Assembly (NCBI GenBank): GCA_027483005.1
Contig: JAIXVN010000196.1
Coordinates: 1-5,472, forward strand
Length of the DNA: 5,472 nucleotides
Source of the DNA: Verrucomicrobiaceae bacterium
Lineage (GTDB): Bacteria; Verrucomicrobiota; Verrucomicrobiia; Verrucomicrobiales; Akkermansiaceae
Direction: 5' to 3'
Position numbers and translations under genes: made by a program. Shown one piece after another: positions 1 to 5,472 of this stretch. Within the stretch, counting starts at the first letter, position 1; each line of letters starts with the position of its first letter. The notes below the pieces were generated by a model. The model searched no databases and had not been told where the DNA came from. It saw only the letters and a list, made by a program, of their open reading frames with translations.

Positions 1-248
1 ATCATTTCGGCTACTACTTCGGTGGTGGCATTCTGTTGGGGAGCGGGCTGATCCGGCCCGCCGGAAAAGTTCGCAAGCCCCTGCTCATGACCGTGGTTGC
101 GATCGCGCTGGTGGGGGCCATCGATGAGTTCCATCAAAGCTTCGTCCCCGGACGGTCTGGAAATTATCCCGCCGACTGGACGGCGGATGTTTCCGGCGGG
201 ATTTGCGGAGCCTGGCTGGCCTGCAGGTTTTTGAGGCCGAAACTCTGA
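1..248 (+). CDS. VanZ-like family membrane protein, C-terminal fragment
   Basis: Partial gene entering from the left edge. Its frame is open from base 3 and ends at TGA 246-248, giving 81 visible residues with no start in the window. The ATG-like start at 36 is only an internal codon, because the same frame is open and protein-like before it. The visible part has hydrophobic segments at fragment residues about 4-17, 27-40 and 61-77. Between the second and third lies DEFHQSFVPGRSG (residues 41-53), followed by an Asp-containing segment (D58, D62) and a Gly-rich helix. DE(F/L)HQ-x-FVPGR followed by an acidic, small-residue helix is the hallmark of VanZ-like proteins, whose founding member gives low-level teicoplanin resistance. 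Most family members, this one included, have no known biochemical function. It is probably an integral inner-membrane protein. It runs in the same direction as ligA, 58 bases upstream, so cotranscription is possible. The family call is confident; the function is not. Confidence 0.8.
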   Translation, partial: HFGYYFGGGILLGSGLIRPAGKVRKPLLMTVVAIALVGAIDEFHQSFVPGRSGNYPADWTADVSGGICGAWLACRFLRPKL

Positions 249-306
249 TCGGGGCCAAAATCGGTGTCGATCCGCACCCATCCGTGGTTCAACGTTGCGC
301 CCGTTC

Positions 307-3258
307 ATGGACGATCTTTTCTCCACCCCGATCACCCGGATCCGCCAGCTCCGCGACGAACTGGCCCGCCACAACCGGCTTTACTACACCGACGCCGCGC
401 CGGAGATCTCGGATGCGGAGTATGACCGGCTCTATCGCGAGCTGGAAGAGCTGGAGGCAAAGCATCCGGAATTCGCCGACCCGAACTCGCCCACCCGACG
501 CGTCGGCGGTGCCCCCATCGACGGCTTCCAACAGGTCACCCATCTGGTGCCGATGTTGAGCATTGATGATGTGTTCGAGATCAAGGACGCCGAAGTGCCG
601 GAGACAGAACTGATCGATTTCTACAAACGCCTTCAGAAAAACCTCGGCCGCGAAAGCGTCACCGTGACGGTCGAGCCCAAGATCGATGGCGTGGCCGTCT
701 CGCTGGTCTATCGGAACGGCCAACTCGATTACGCCGCCACCCGTGGTGACGGCACCACCGGCGACGACGTGACGAACAATGTCCGCACGATCCGGAGCAT
801 TCCGCTGGAACTGCATCGCAGGGCCGCTTCCGAGCAGCCCGTTGACCTCGCAAGCATCCTTCCCTATCTTCCACCCCATGAACGCAGCGACTCAAGCCCA
901 GCAACTCGCGGAACGCCTGCGCAAGGCACGGCTGAAAGCCTCCGACAGAAACTCGCCAATGACCTATCAGCAAGCGATGGAGCAGATGTTCAGGAACGGC
1001 TCCGACAGGAAGCCCAATCCATTCTTGAATGGGGAGCTGACGCTGGTCGGATTATCGATCCAAGACGATTCCACAATATCGTCAAAGGCTGGCGGGAACT
1101 AGGCGGCCAGTCCGAGCACACCGTTTTTTATCTCGAGGAACTGAAGCGCGTCGTCAAATTCACGCTCCCTCCTTACTTCGGAGCACAGGGAAGCATTGCT
1201 TATCTCCAAAACATAGCATCCTGCAACCGGCTGTTCGGTGACGACATCCAGTTCCACGGAATCCTGGAAACTGCGGAGGGTCCTGCATTTGTTGTCTCCC
1301 AACCTTTCGTCGACGGATCGGCACCAACGATTGAAGAAGTAAACGAATGGTTTATCACCAATGGTTACAGATCCATTGGCCACAACCGCTGGAAGGATAA
1401 CTCCGGAACTGAAATCGCAGACGCCCATATCGGCAACCTCATCAAGACGTCCGACGGAGAATTGATCCCGATCGATCTTCAAGTGCTGACCGAAGGCGAT
1501 CTCCCCAATCCCCCATCCCCAATCCCCAATCCCCAATCCCCCTCCCTCCTCGAAGTCCGCGGCGAGATCTTCATGCCGAACGAAGCCTTCGCGGCGATGA
1601 ATGCGGAGCGCGATGAGCAGGGTCTGGCCACCTTTGCGAATCCGCGAAATGCCACCGCCGGAACGTTGAAGCAGCTCGATCCGAAGATCGTTGCCCAGCG
1701 ACCACTTGCCTTCCTTGCCCACGGACTCGGAGCCTACGAGGGACCTGAACTTCCCAGTGAGCATGACTTTCACGCCCTGCTCGATTCGCTCGGCATCCCG
1801 AGAAACCAGCCGGTCTTCACCGTCTCGACGCTCGACGGTCTGTTGGAAGCCGTGGCAAAGATCGACCACGACCGTCACCACCTCGGCTACGGCACCGACG
1901 GTGCGGTGGTGAAGGTCCTCGACCGACGCGAACGCGAGCAACTCGGCTACACCTCGCGCGCGCCCCGCTGGGCTGCCGCCTACAAGTTCCTGCCCGAGCA
2001 GAAGGAGACCCGGCTGCATTCGGTCACGGTGCAGGTCGGCCGCACCGGCGTGCTGACTCCGGTGGCGGAGCTCGATCCGGTGCTCGTGTCCGGCACCACC
2101 GTTTCCCGCGCCACGCTGCACAACGAGGAGGAGATCCAGCGCAAGGACATCCGGCTCGGCGACACGGTCATCATCGAAAAGGCAGGCGAGATCATTCCAG
2201 CGGTCGTGAAGGTCGTGCTGGAGAAAAGATCTCCGGACACCAAGCCGTTCTCGCTCTTCGACCACGTCGGCGGTCAGTGCCCATCGTGTCACGGACCGAT
2301 CTCGAAGGAGGAGGGTTTCGTCGCCTGGCGCTGCACCAACTTCGAGTGCCCGGCGCAGGCGGTTTCCAAGATCAAGCAGTTCGCCTCGCGCAAGGCACTC
2401 GACATCGAGGGCCTCGGCGAAACCGTGGCGGAGGCTCTCGTTTCCCGGGGCATCTGCCGCACGCCGCTGGATCTGTTCGAACTCAACGAAGCCACCCTCG
2501 GCGGCCTGAACCTCGGCACCGACGAGGAACCCCGACGCTTTGGAGAAAAGAACGCGGCGAAGGTGATCGAGGCCCTGCAACAGGCCCGCACGAAGCCCCT
2601 TGCCCGCTGGCTCTACGCGATGGGCATCCGCCAGGTCGGGGAATCAGCGGCGAAGGAGCTGTCGCGGCTGCATGCGAATCTGTTGGAGCTTTCGCAAAGC
2701 CCGATCCTTCGGGTCATTCAGGAAATCTCCAAGTTGGATGCAGAACGTAAAAGCATATCTCCACGCAATAAGGAGAATCCCCCAAGGACCGAAGAGGAGA
2801 AGGTCAGACGGCAGGTTGAACATGAAGAGTTGAAGCGCCGAATTGATGGCCTGACAGTCCAGATATCAGCTTACCAGGTCTCGCCGGATGCAGGACAGGT
2901 CGTGGCCGAATCCGTGCTTTCCTTCTTCGCCTCCGAAGCTGGACATCATGTTCTGGAGCGACTTCGGGAACTCGAATTGAATCCGGTTTCCGCCAACTAT
3001 CTTCCCAAGGCCGCCGAGGTGGATCTGTCCGCCATGCCACTCGCTGGAAAGACTTTCGTGCTGACGGGAACGCTGTCGATTGACCGCGATGAGATGAAAC
3101 GTCTCATCGAGGAAAAGGGCGGCAAGGTGTCCGGCTCGGTGTCTGCGAAGACCCACTTCGTCGTCGCGGGTGAAGGCGGTGGCTCCAAGCGCGACAAGGC
3201 GATCCAGCTTAACGTGCCGGTGATCGACGAGGATGCGGTGCGTGCGATGATGGGCTGA
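307..3258 (+). CDS. ligA: NAD-dependent DNA ligase LigA carrying a large internal insertion
   Basis: Cytoplasmic ligase that seals nicks in replication and repair, using NAD+ to adenylate its active-site lysine. Residues are numbered from ATG 307. Domain Ia spans about 1-70 (RLYYTDAAPEISDAEYDRL). The adenylation core has catalytic K125 in EPKIDG, R146 in ATRGDGTTG, LEVRGE with E420, GTDGAVVKV around D531-K536, and K560 in AAYKF. The OB fold follows at about 576-640. The zinc finger uses C658, C661, C676 and C681. Helix-hairpin-helix repeats cover about 690-885 and a BRCT domain about 911-982. All catalytic residues look intact. The length of 983 aa is far above the usual roughly 670. About 244 residues (170-413) split the adenylation domain, and a charged helical extension at about 800-858 lengthens the HhH region. 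A TTG start at 295 is possible, but ATG 307 begins MDDLFSTPITRI, which fits the family better. Neither start has a clear Shine-Dalgarno sequence, and no convincing promoter is visible in 249-306. Confidence 0.95.
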   Translation: MDDLFSTPITRIRQLRDELARHNRLYYTDAAPEISDAEYDRLYRELEELEAKHPEFADPNSPTRRVGGAPIDGFQQVTHLVPMLSIDDVFEIKDAEVPETELIDFYKRLQKNLGRESVTVTVEPKIDGVAVSLVYRNGQLDYAATRGDGTTGDDVTNNVRTIRSIPLELHRRAASEQPVDLASILPYLPPHERSDSSPATRGTPAQGTAESLRQKLANDLSASDGADVQERLRQEAQSILEWGADAGRIIDPRRFHNIVKGWRELGGQSEHTVFYLEELKRVVKFTLPPYFGAQGSIAYLQNIASCNRLFGDDIQFHGILETAEGPAFVVSQPFVDGSAPTIEEVNEWFITNGYRSIGHNRWKDNSGTEIADAHIGNLIKTSDGELIPIDLQVLTEGDLPNPPSPIPNPQSPSLLEVRGEIFMPNEAFAAMNAERDEQGLATFANPRNATAGTLKQLDPKIVAQRPLAFLAHGLGAYEGPELPSEHDFHALLDSLGIPRNQPVFTVSTLDGLLEAVAKIDHDRHHLGYGTDGAVVKVLDRREREQLGYTSRAPRWAAAYKFLPEQKETRLHSVTVQVGRTGVLTPVAELDPVLVSGTTVSRATLHNEEEIQRKDIRLGDTVIIEKAGEIIPAVVKVVLEKRSPDTKPFSLFDHVGGQCPSCHGPISKEEGFVAWRCTNFECPAQAVSKIKQFASRKALDIEGLGETVAEALVSRGICRTPLDLFELNEATLGGLNLGTDEEPRRFGEKNAAKVIEALQQARTKPLARWLYAMGIRQVGESAAKELSRLHANLLELSQSPILRVIQEISKLDAERKSISPRNKENPPRTEEEKVRRQVEHEELKRRIDGLTVQISAYQVSPDAGQVVAESVLSFFASEAGHHVLERLRELELNPVSANYLPKAAEVDLSAMPLAGKTFVLTGTLSIDRDEMKRLIEEKGGKVSGSVSAKTHFVVAGEGGGSKRDKAIQLNVPVIDEDAVRAMMG
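842..870 (+). promoter_or_regulatory. Sigma70-like promoter motif inside the ligA insertion
   Basis: TTGACC at 842-847 and TATCTT at 865-870 are separated by exactly 17 bases. They sit just upstream of ATG 878, so transcription would begin at or within a base or two of that ATG and the message would be nearly leaderless. The motif lies in the first tens of bases of the foreign insert, where a captured gene's own promoter would be expected. Chance matches of this quality do occur in coding DNA, so this is suggestive only. Confidence 0.35.
878..1102 (+). other. Overlapping +2-frame ORF (74 aa) within the ligA insertion, possible relic of a captured gene
   Basis: From ATG 878 to TAG 1100-1102 a second frame is open and starts MNAATQAQQLAERLRKARL, a plausible amphipathic helix, followed by MTYQQAMEQMF. 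Between 878 and 1021, 35 of 48 codons in this frame end in G or C, against 22 of 48 in the ligA frame over the same bases. This suggests that the +2 frame was once the selected frame. A promoter-like motif directly precedes it. The kinase motifs that follow from about 1024 are in the ligA frame, so either a small gene overlapped the kinase gene in the source element, or the kinase gene's native 5' end was later frameshifted. I do not recognise the 74-residue product, and it may not be expressed now. Confidence 0.3.
1503..1543 (+). repeat. CCCCAAT heptamer tandem repeat at the insertion's right junction
   Basis: Period-7 copies run 1503-1509, 1510-1516 (one substitution, CCCCCAT), 1517-1523, 1524-1530 and 1531-1537, then decay into a C-rich tail. 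Because 7 is not a multiple of 3, the repeat cycles through frames and encodes a Pro/Asn/Ser linker (NPPSPIPNPQSPS) between the kinase-like domain and LEVRGE of the ligase. The complementary strand reads ATTGGGG repeats, giving at least four runs of four or more G with 2-3 base spacers, which matches the G-quadruplex consensus on the ligA template strand. Confidence 0.9.
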
Positions 3259-3855
3259 TCACGGCACAAGCGTGAAATAGACCGTCGCACAGATCGCGAT
3301 GGAAGCGGCCACGGCCAGCAGGCCAATCGGACGCCACTTCGGCACGAACATCCACAGCGTCAGACCTGTTAGACCGATGATGAGAAAGAGGATGGCGGAG
3401 GCGTCAATGATCCGTCGCCACGCAGGACCGGCATCCACACCGCGATGGAGTTCCACCAGGCGACCGGCGAACCCATGGGACTCGATCGACACTTCGGCCT
3501 GGCCATCGGGTCGGGTGATCATGGCCTGGGTGCGTCGGCCTGGGGACTTGAAGATGACGGAGATCTGGTCGTCCTCGATCTCGAAGGCATCCAGCGCGCC
3601 GGTGGCCGCGTAGTCCTTCCGCAGCAATTCGACGATGGCGAGCTTGTCCGGAGTTTCCAGCAGCGCGGGAGCCATGACTCCATTTTTCGTCTCCACATGA
3701 GGCACCGCAAAGCCGAACCAGTCCTCATGATTCAGCATGAAACCGGTGGCCGCGAAGAACACGAGCACCAGCAGCCCGAGCATCGAGAGATAGATGTGGA
3801 GGGTTCGCGTCCACTTGCGGACGAATGATTTCCACTGCTGGGCGTTCATGCTCAT
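3259..3855 (-). CDS. PepSY-associated transmembrane helix protein
   Basis: A 198-residue integral membrane protein read leftward from ATG 3855, with a second in-frame ATG two codons in. Hydrophobic spans lie at residues about 20-41, 150-171 and 177-196. Between the first and second is an exported loop of about 105 residues resembling a PepSY-type fold. Family-style features are KWTRTLHIYLSMLGL entering the first helix, ATGFMLNHED at its end, and LHRGVDAGPAWRRIIDASA leading into GLTGLTLW of the second. Histidines at 20, 43 and 137 sit at helix edges and could be heme or metal ligands, as proposed for related PepSY_TM proteins; that is inference. The start codon overlaps the apbE stop by four bases (ATGA), so translational coupling to the FMN transferase is likely, and the pair probably serves flavin-based electron transfer across the membrane. 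The loop contains DYAATGALD, which recalls an ApbE target motif but lacks the acceptor Thr. Its stop codon abuts the ligA stop. Confidence 0.85.
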   Translation of the reverse strand: MSMNAQQWKSFVRKWTRTLHIYLSMLGLLVLVFFAATGFMLNHEDWFGFAVPHVETKNGVMAPALLETPDKLAIVELLRKDYAATGALDAFEIEDDQISVIFKSPGRRTQAMITRPDGQAEVSIESHGFAGRLVELHRGVDAGPAWRRIIDASAILFLIIGLTGLTLWMFVPKWRPIGLLAVAASIAICATVYFTLVP

Positions 3856-5366
3856 TGAGCGGCGGGGCCGTAGGTCAACTGGGTTTCACCAAACTCGGTC
3901 CCGGCGGGAATCGTGCCCTTTGCGGCGGCCTTCCCGCAAACGATCTGGCCACGCTGGATGGCATAGGTGCCATGCTCGCGGGCGGCTTCGAGCGTCACCG
4001 TGTAGGTGCCCATCGGAAGGGGCTGACCCTGATCGTCCTTGCCGTCCCACTCGATGCGATGCTGGCCGGCATTGCGGGTGGCGCGGGTCACGGTGGCCGC
4101 CCATTCCGGCTGGGTCTGGGCAAGCTTCCACCAGGCCCGCAGGTCGCGCAGGTATTTCCTTTCACGACCCCAGACCGTGACGGTGCGAACGCGCTTGCCG
4201 GTGGAGTCCTCCACCCAGACTGCGACGAAGGGCCTCTTCGCCTTGCGTCCGCCGGTGTCCGGCTTGATCAGGTCGATGGCGATGGCGACTTGAAAATCGC
4301 TGGGCCAGGCATTCGGCCCAGAAGAGGGGGGACTCGGGCTTGATCCGGATTCAAGGGCCGCGAATCCCGGACTGCGTAACTGGCGGCCATCCGCTGCGAT
4401 GATCAGGCATTCCGCGCCGGGAGCGGATTTCACGAGTTCGAGCCCTTCTTCCGGCTTGAGCACGCAGAGCATGGTGGCCATGGCATTGGCGCTGGCATTG
4501 TTGGCGGCAATCACGGTGGCACTGGACACTCCCTCGGCAGGCATGCCGTTGCGGGGATCGAGGATGTGCGAGTAACGATGACCGGCGATCGTGTAGCCGC
4601 GTTCGTAGGCGGCACTGGTGGAAATGGCCCGATCAACGAGATGCACCTTGGTCAGTGGCGGGGCGTTGTCGGCGCTGCGCCTCGGGTCGGCGACTCCGAT
4701 TTCCCAAGCCGCGCCATCGGCTGGGCGACCGCTGGCGTAAATGTCACCGCCGATGTTCACCAGCAGTCCGGTCAGGGTCGGCACTGCCTTGCATGCGGCC
4801 ACGGCGGCCTTGCTGACGATGTAGCCCTTGCCGAGGGAATTGAGATTCAGGCTCTGCGCCGGTGAAAGCCGGGTCACCGTGCGGGTGGCGGCATCGATCT
4901 TCCAGCCGGGTGAGGCCAGGGAGTCGATGACCGGCTTCAGCTCCGCTGGGCTCGGAACGCTCCCGGACTTTTCCGCCTTGCTCCAGAGCGCGATCAACTG
5001 ATCGAGGTGGCCGTTGTAGGCGCCGCGTGATTTCGACTGCCAGAGATCGTAGGCATTCAGCACGTCGAGCAACTCCTGTGAAACGACCATCGGTCCGGCA
5101 GCGGCGTTGAGACGGCTGAGTTCACTCTGGGGATCATACGAACTGAGGATCTTCCGGAGCCGTTCGACTTCCTGCAGCACCGCCGCCTCGGCGGTTGCGG
5201 CTTGGCCGGCCTCAGGAGTGGAGACCTGCAGATCCAGCGAGGTGCCCAGGACATTCTCATGATGGAAATGAAAAGGCTCAGCCGCGCGAAGCATGCCGGG
5301 CGCGGAGGCCATCAGGACAAAGGCGAAAGCGCAGGCCTTGAGATGAAATCGGAGACGAAGGCTCAT
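3852..5366 (-). CDS. apbE: Secreted FAD:protein FMN transferase (ApbE) fused to DUF2271
   Basis: ApbE enzymes move FMN from FAD onto a Thr or Ser of exported redox proteins. ATG 5366 is chosen because it starts a good signal peptide (MSLRLRFHLKACAFAFVLMA, likely cut near Ala28-Ala29). The frame extends to a GTG at 5402, but that would bury the signal. The product has 504 residues. The ApbE domain spans about 32-335 and shows SSYDPQSELSRLN (75-87), LNLNSLGKGY (173-182), VNIGGDIYASG (203-213), AISTSAAYERG (247-257), YSHILDPRNGMP (265-276) and ASANAMATML (291-300). A Ser/Pro-rich linker (about 336-355) leads to a DUF2271-like domain (about 357-480) with RPFVAVWVEDSTGKRVRTV, LRDLRAWWK, the Ig-like IEWDGKDDQGQPLPMGTYTV and EAAREHGTY. 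In the usual metal-binding DA-x-(A/S)T motif Asn294 replaces Asp, and Asn174 occupies a position that is often Asp. The gene is first in a two-gene operon. No target flavoprotein is visible. No clear ribosome binding site precedes the start. Confidence 0.9.
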   Translation of the reverse strand: MSLRLRFHLKACAFAFVLMASAPGMLRAAEPFHFHHENVLGTSLDLQVSTPEAGQAATAEAAVLQEVERLRKILSSYDPQSELSRLNAAAGPMVVSQELLDVLNAYDLWQSKSRGAYNGHLDQLIALWSKAEKSGSVPSPAELKPVIDSLASPGWKIDAATRTVTRLSPAQSLNLNSLGKGYIVSKAAVAACKAVPTLTGLLVNIGGDIYASGRPADGAAWEIGVADPRRSADNAPPLTKVHLVDRAISTSAAYERGYTIAGHRYSHILDPRNGMPAEGVSSATVIAANNASANAMATMLCVLKPEEGLELVKSAPGAECLIIAADGRQLRSPGFAALESGSSPSPPSSGPNAWPSDFQVAIAIDLIKPDTGGRKAKRPFVAVWVEDSTGKRVRTVTVWGRERKYLRDLRAWWKLAQTQPEWAATVTRATRNAGQHRIEWDGKDDQGQPLPMGTYTVTLEAAREHGTYAIQRGQIVCGKAAAKGTIPAGTEFGETQLTYGPAAQ

Positions 5367-5414
5367 GCGGGTTTTGGAAATCGTCGAACACCAAAGGATC
5401 ACTTTTCCATGCTG

Positions 5415-5443
5415 AGACCAAGTGACGGGGTCCGACCAGTCAA
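5415..5443 (-). promoter_or_regulatory. Tentative promoter for apbE
   Basis: On the minus strand TTGACT (5443-5438) is followed after 17 bases by TGGTCT (5420-5415), which is a poor -10 match. The T18 tract lies just upstream of the -35 box, where an A/T-rich UP element would act. It is the only plausible arrangement I see in the region ahead of apbE, and the start would lie about 40 bases upstream of ATG 5366. Confidence 0.25.
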
Positions 5444-5445
5444 AG

Positions 5446-5463
5446 AAAAAAAAAAAAAAAAAA
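5446..5463. repeat. 18-base A homopolymer (T18 on the minus strand)
   Basis: An uninterrupted run of 18 A residues lies in an otherwise GC-rich sequence, nine bases from the right edge. Read on the minus strand it is T18 upstream of apbE. It could be the U tract of an intrinsic terminator for a leftward gene beyond the window, an UP element for apbE, or a sequencing or assembly artefact. No hairpin can be judged because its stem would lie outside the window. Confidence 0.9.
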
Positions 5464-5472
5464 TGGGATCGG

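Larger units (their letters stand above)
814..1545 (+). other. In-frame insertion in LigA encoding a polyvalent-protein-type kinase domain
   Basis: About 244 codons, without a stop in the ligA frame, lie between NVRTIRSIPLELH and LEVRGE, which in ordinary LigA are separated by only a short loop. Kinase-like features, in LigA residues counted from ATG 307: a helical lead-in ILEWGADAGRIID (about 239-251), a Gly-rich loop LGGQSEHTVFY (265-275), VVKFT with candidate ATP-binding K284, a helical lobe containing NRLFGDDIQFHG, the hinge-like FVVSQPFVDG, a catalytic-loop equivalent ADAHIGN with D372 and N377, and a metal-binding PIDLQV with D390. This order matches my recollection of the Kinase-PolyVal family found in phage and conjugative-element polyvalent proteins. 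Base composition differs from the host gene: by hand count, 1321-1380 is 25/60 G+C against 46/60 for 1921-1980. No intein or intron signals and no terminal repeats were found. The exact boundaries are estimates, and whether kinase activity exists is unknown. Confidence 0.75.

Noticed and set aside
289..879. Minus-strand open frame of 196 codons opposite the start of ligA
   Set aside because: It is entirely antisense to well-conserved LigA domain Ia and adenylation motifs, with no protein family recognised.
940..1011. Near-identical CTCCGACAG(G)AA at 940 and 1000 as a duplication scar or binding site
   Set aside because: Only about 11 bases match and there are just two copies. That is too short and too few to separate from chance.
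814..1545. Intein or self-splicing intron in ligA
   Set aside because: The left edge lacks an intein-type Cys/Ser start with block A, and the right edge lacks His-Asn followed by Cys/Ser/Thr. The segment is open throughout and protein-like, so an intron is unlikely. It is best seen as a retained in-frame insert.
814..1545. Insertion sequence with inverted ends and target duplication
   Set aside because: I found no terminal inverted repeats, no convincing flanking direct repeat and no transposase motifs.
1099..2580. Long minus-strand open frame (493 codons) antisense to ligA
   Set aside because: It is a shadow of the GC-biased ligA codons. Its translation has no recognisable domain, and the ligase and kinase motifs on the plus strand explain the same bases.
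3259..3855. ApbE flavinylation site in the PepSY protein at DYAATGALD
   Set aside because: It resembles the acceptor motif up to TGA, but Leu stands where the FMN-accepting Thr or Ser should be.
5403..5445. Hairpin terminator or operator around GGTCCGACC
   Set aside because: The self-complementary stretch would leave a one-base loop and cannot fold as a useful hairpin.

Overview
The window is GC-rich, has no rRNA, tRNA, CRISPR array or recognisable transposase, and carries bacterial housekeeping and envelope genes. Several things point, at moderate confidence, to a Verrucomicrobia-type Gram-negative bacterium: the style of the NAD-dependent DNA ligase (including an extra helical segment in its helix-hairpin-helix region), a secreted ApbE fused to a DUF2271 domain beside a PepSY-type membrane protein, and the lack of clear Shine-Dalgarno sequences. 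This assignment is from memory of protein styles, not from a search.

Layout. Positions 1-248 (+) are the C-terminal end of a VanZ-like membrane protein that starts outside the window. After a 58-base gap comes ligA (307-3258, +). Its stop codon abuts, with no spacer, the stop codon of a convergent gene for a small PepSY-associated transmembrane protein (3259-3855, -). That gene overlaps by four bases (ATGA) the end of a longer upstream gene for a secreted FAD:protein FMN transferase, ApbE, fused to DUF2271 (3852-5366, -). The right edge (5367-5472) is the presumed promoter region of the apbE-PepSY pair and contains an 18-base A run. No gene-free stretch exceeds 300 bases.

The standout is ligA. 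All canonical ligase domains and active-site residues are present, but the adenylation domain is split by about 244 extra in-frame codons (about 814-1545), placed between the TIRSIPL strand and the LEVRGE motif. Most of the insert reads as a protein-kinase-fold domain resembling the kinase found in phage and mobile-element polyvalent proteins, with its Gly-rich loop, Lys, DAHxGN and ID motifs apparently intact. The insert is less GC-rich than the ligase. It ends in a CCCCAAT tandem repeat exactly at the junction. Near its 5' end is a promoter-like element followed by an ATG whose +2 frame shows much better third-position GC bias than the ligA frame there. The simplest reading is that a foreign gene cassette landed in a surface loop of the ligase and is now read through as part of LigA. 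Whether the ligase-kinase fusion is functional cannot be told from sequence alone.

The two minus-strand genes look like a translationally coupled pair belonging to extracytoplasmic flavin-based electron transfer: ApbE attaches FMN to exported proteins, and PepSY-type membrane proteins commonly accompany it.
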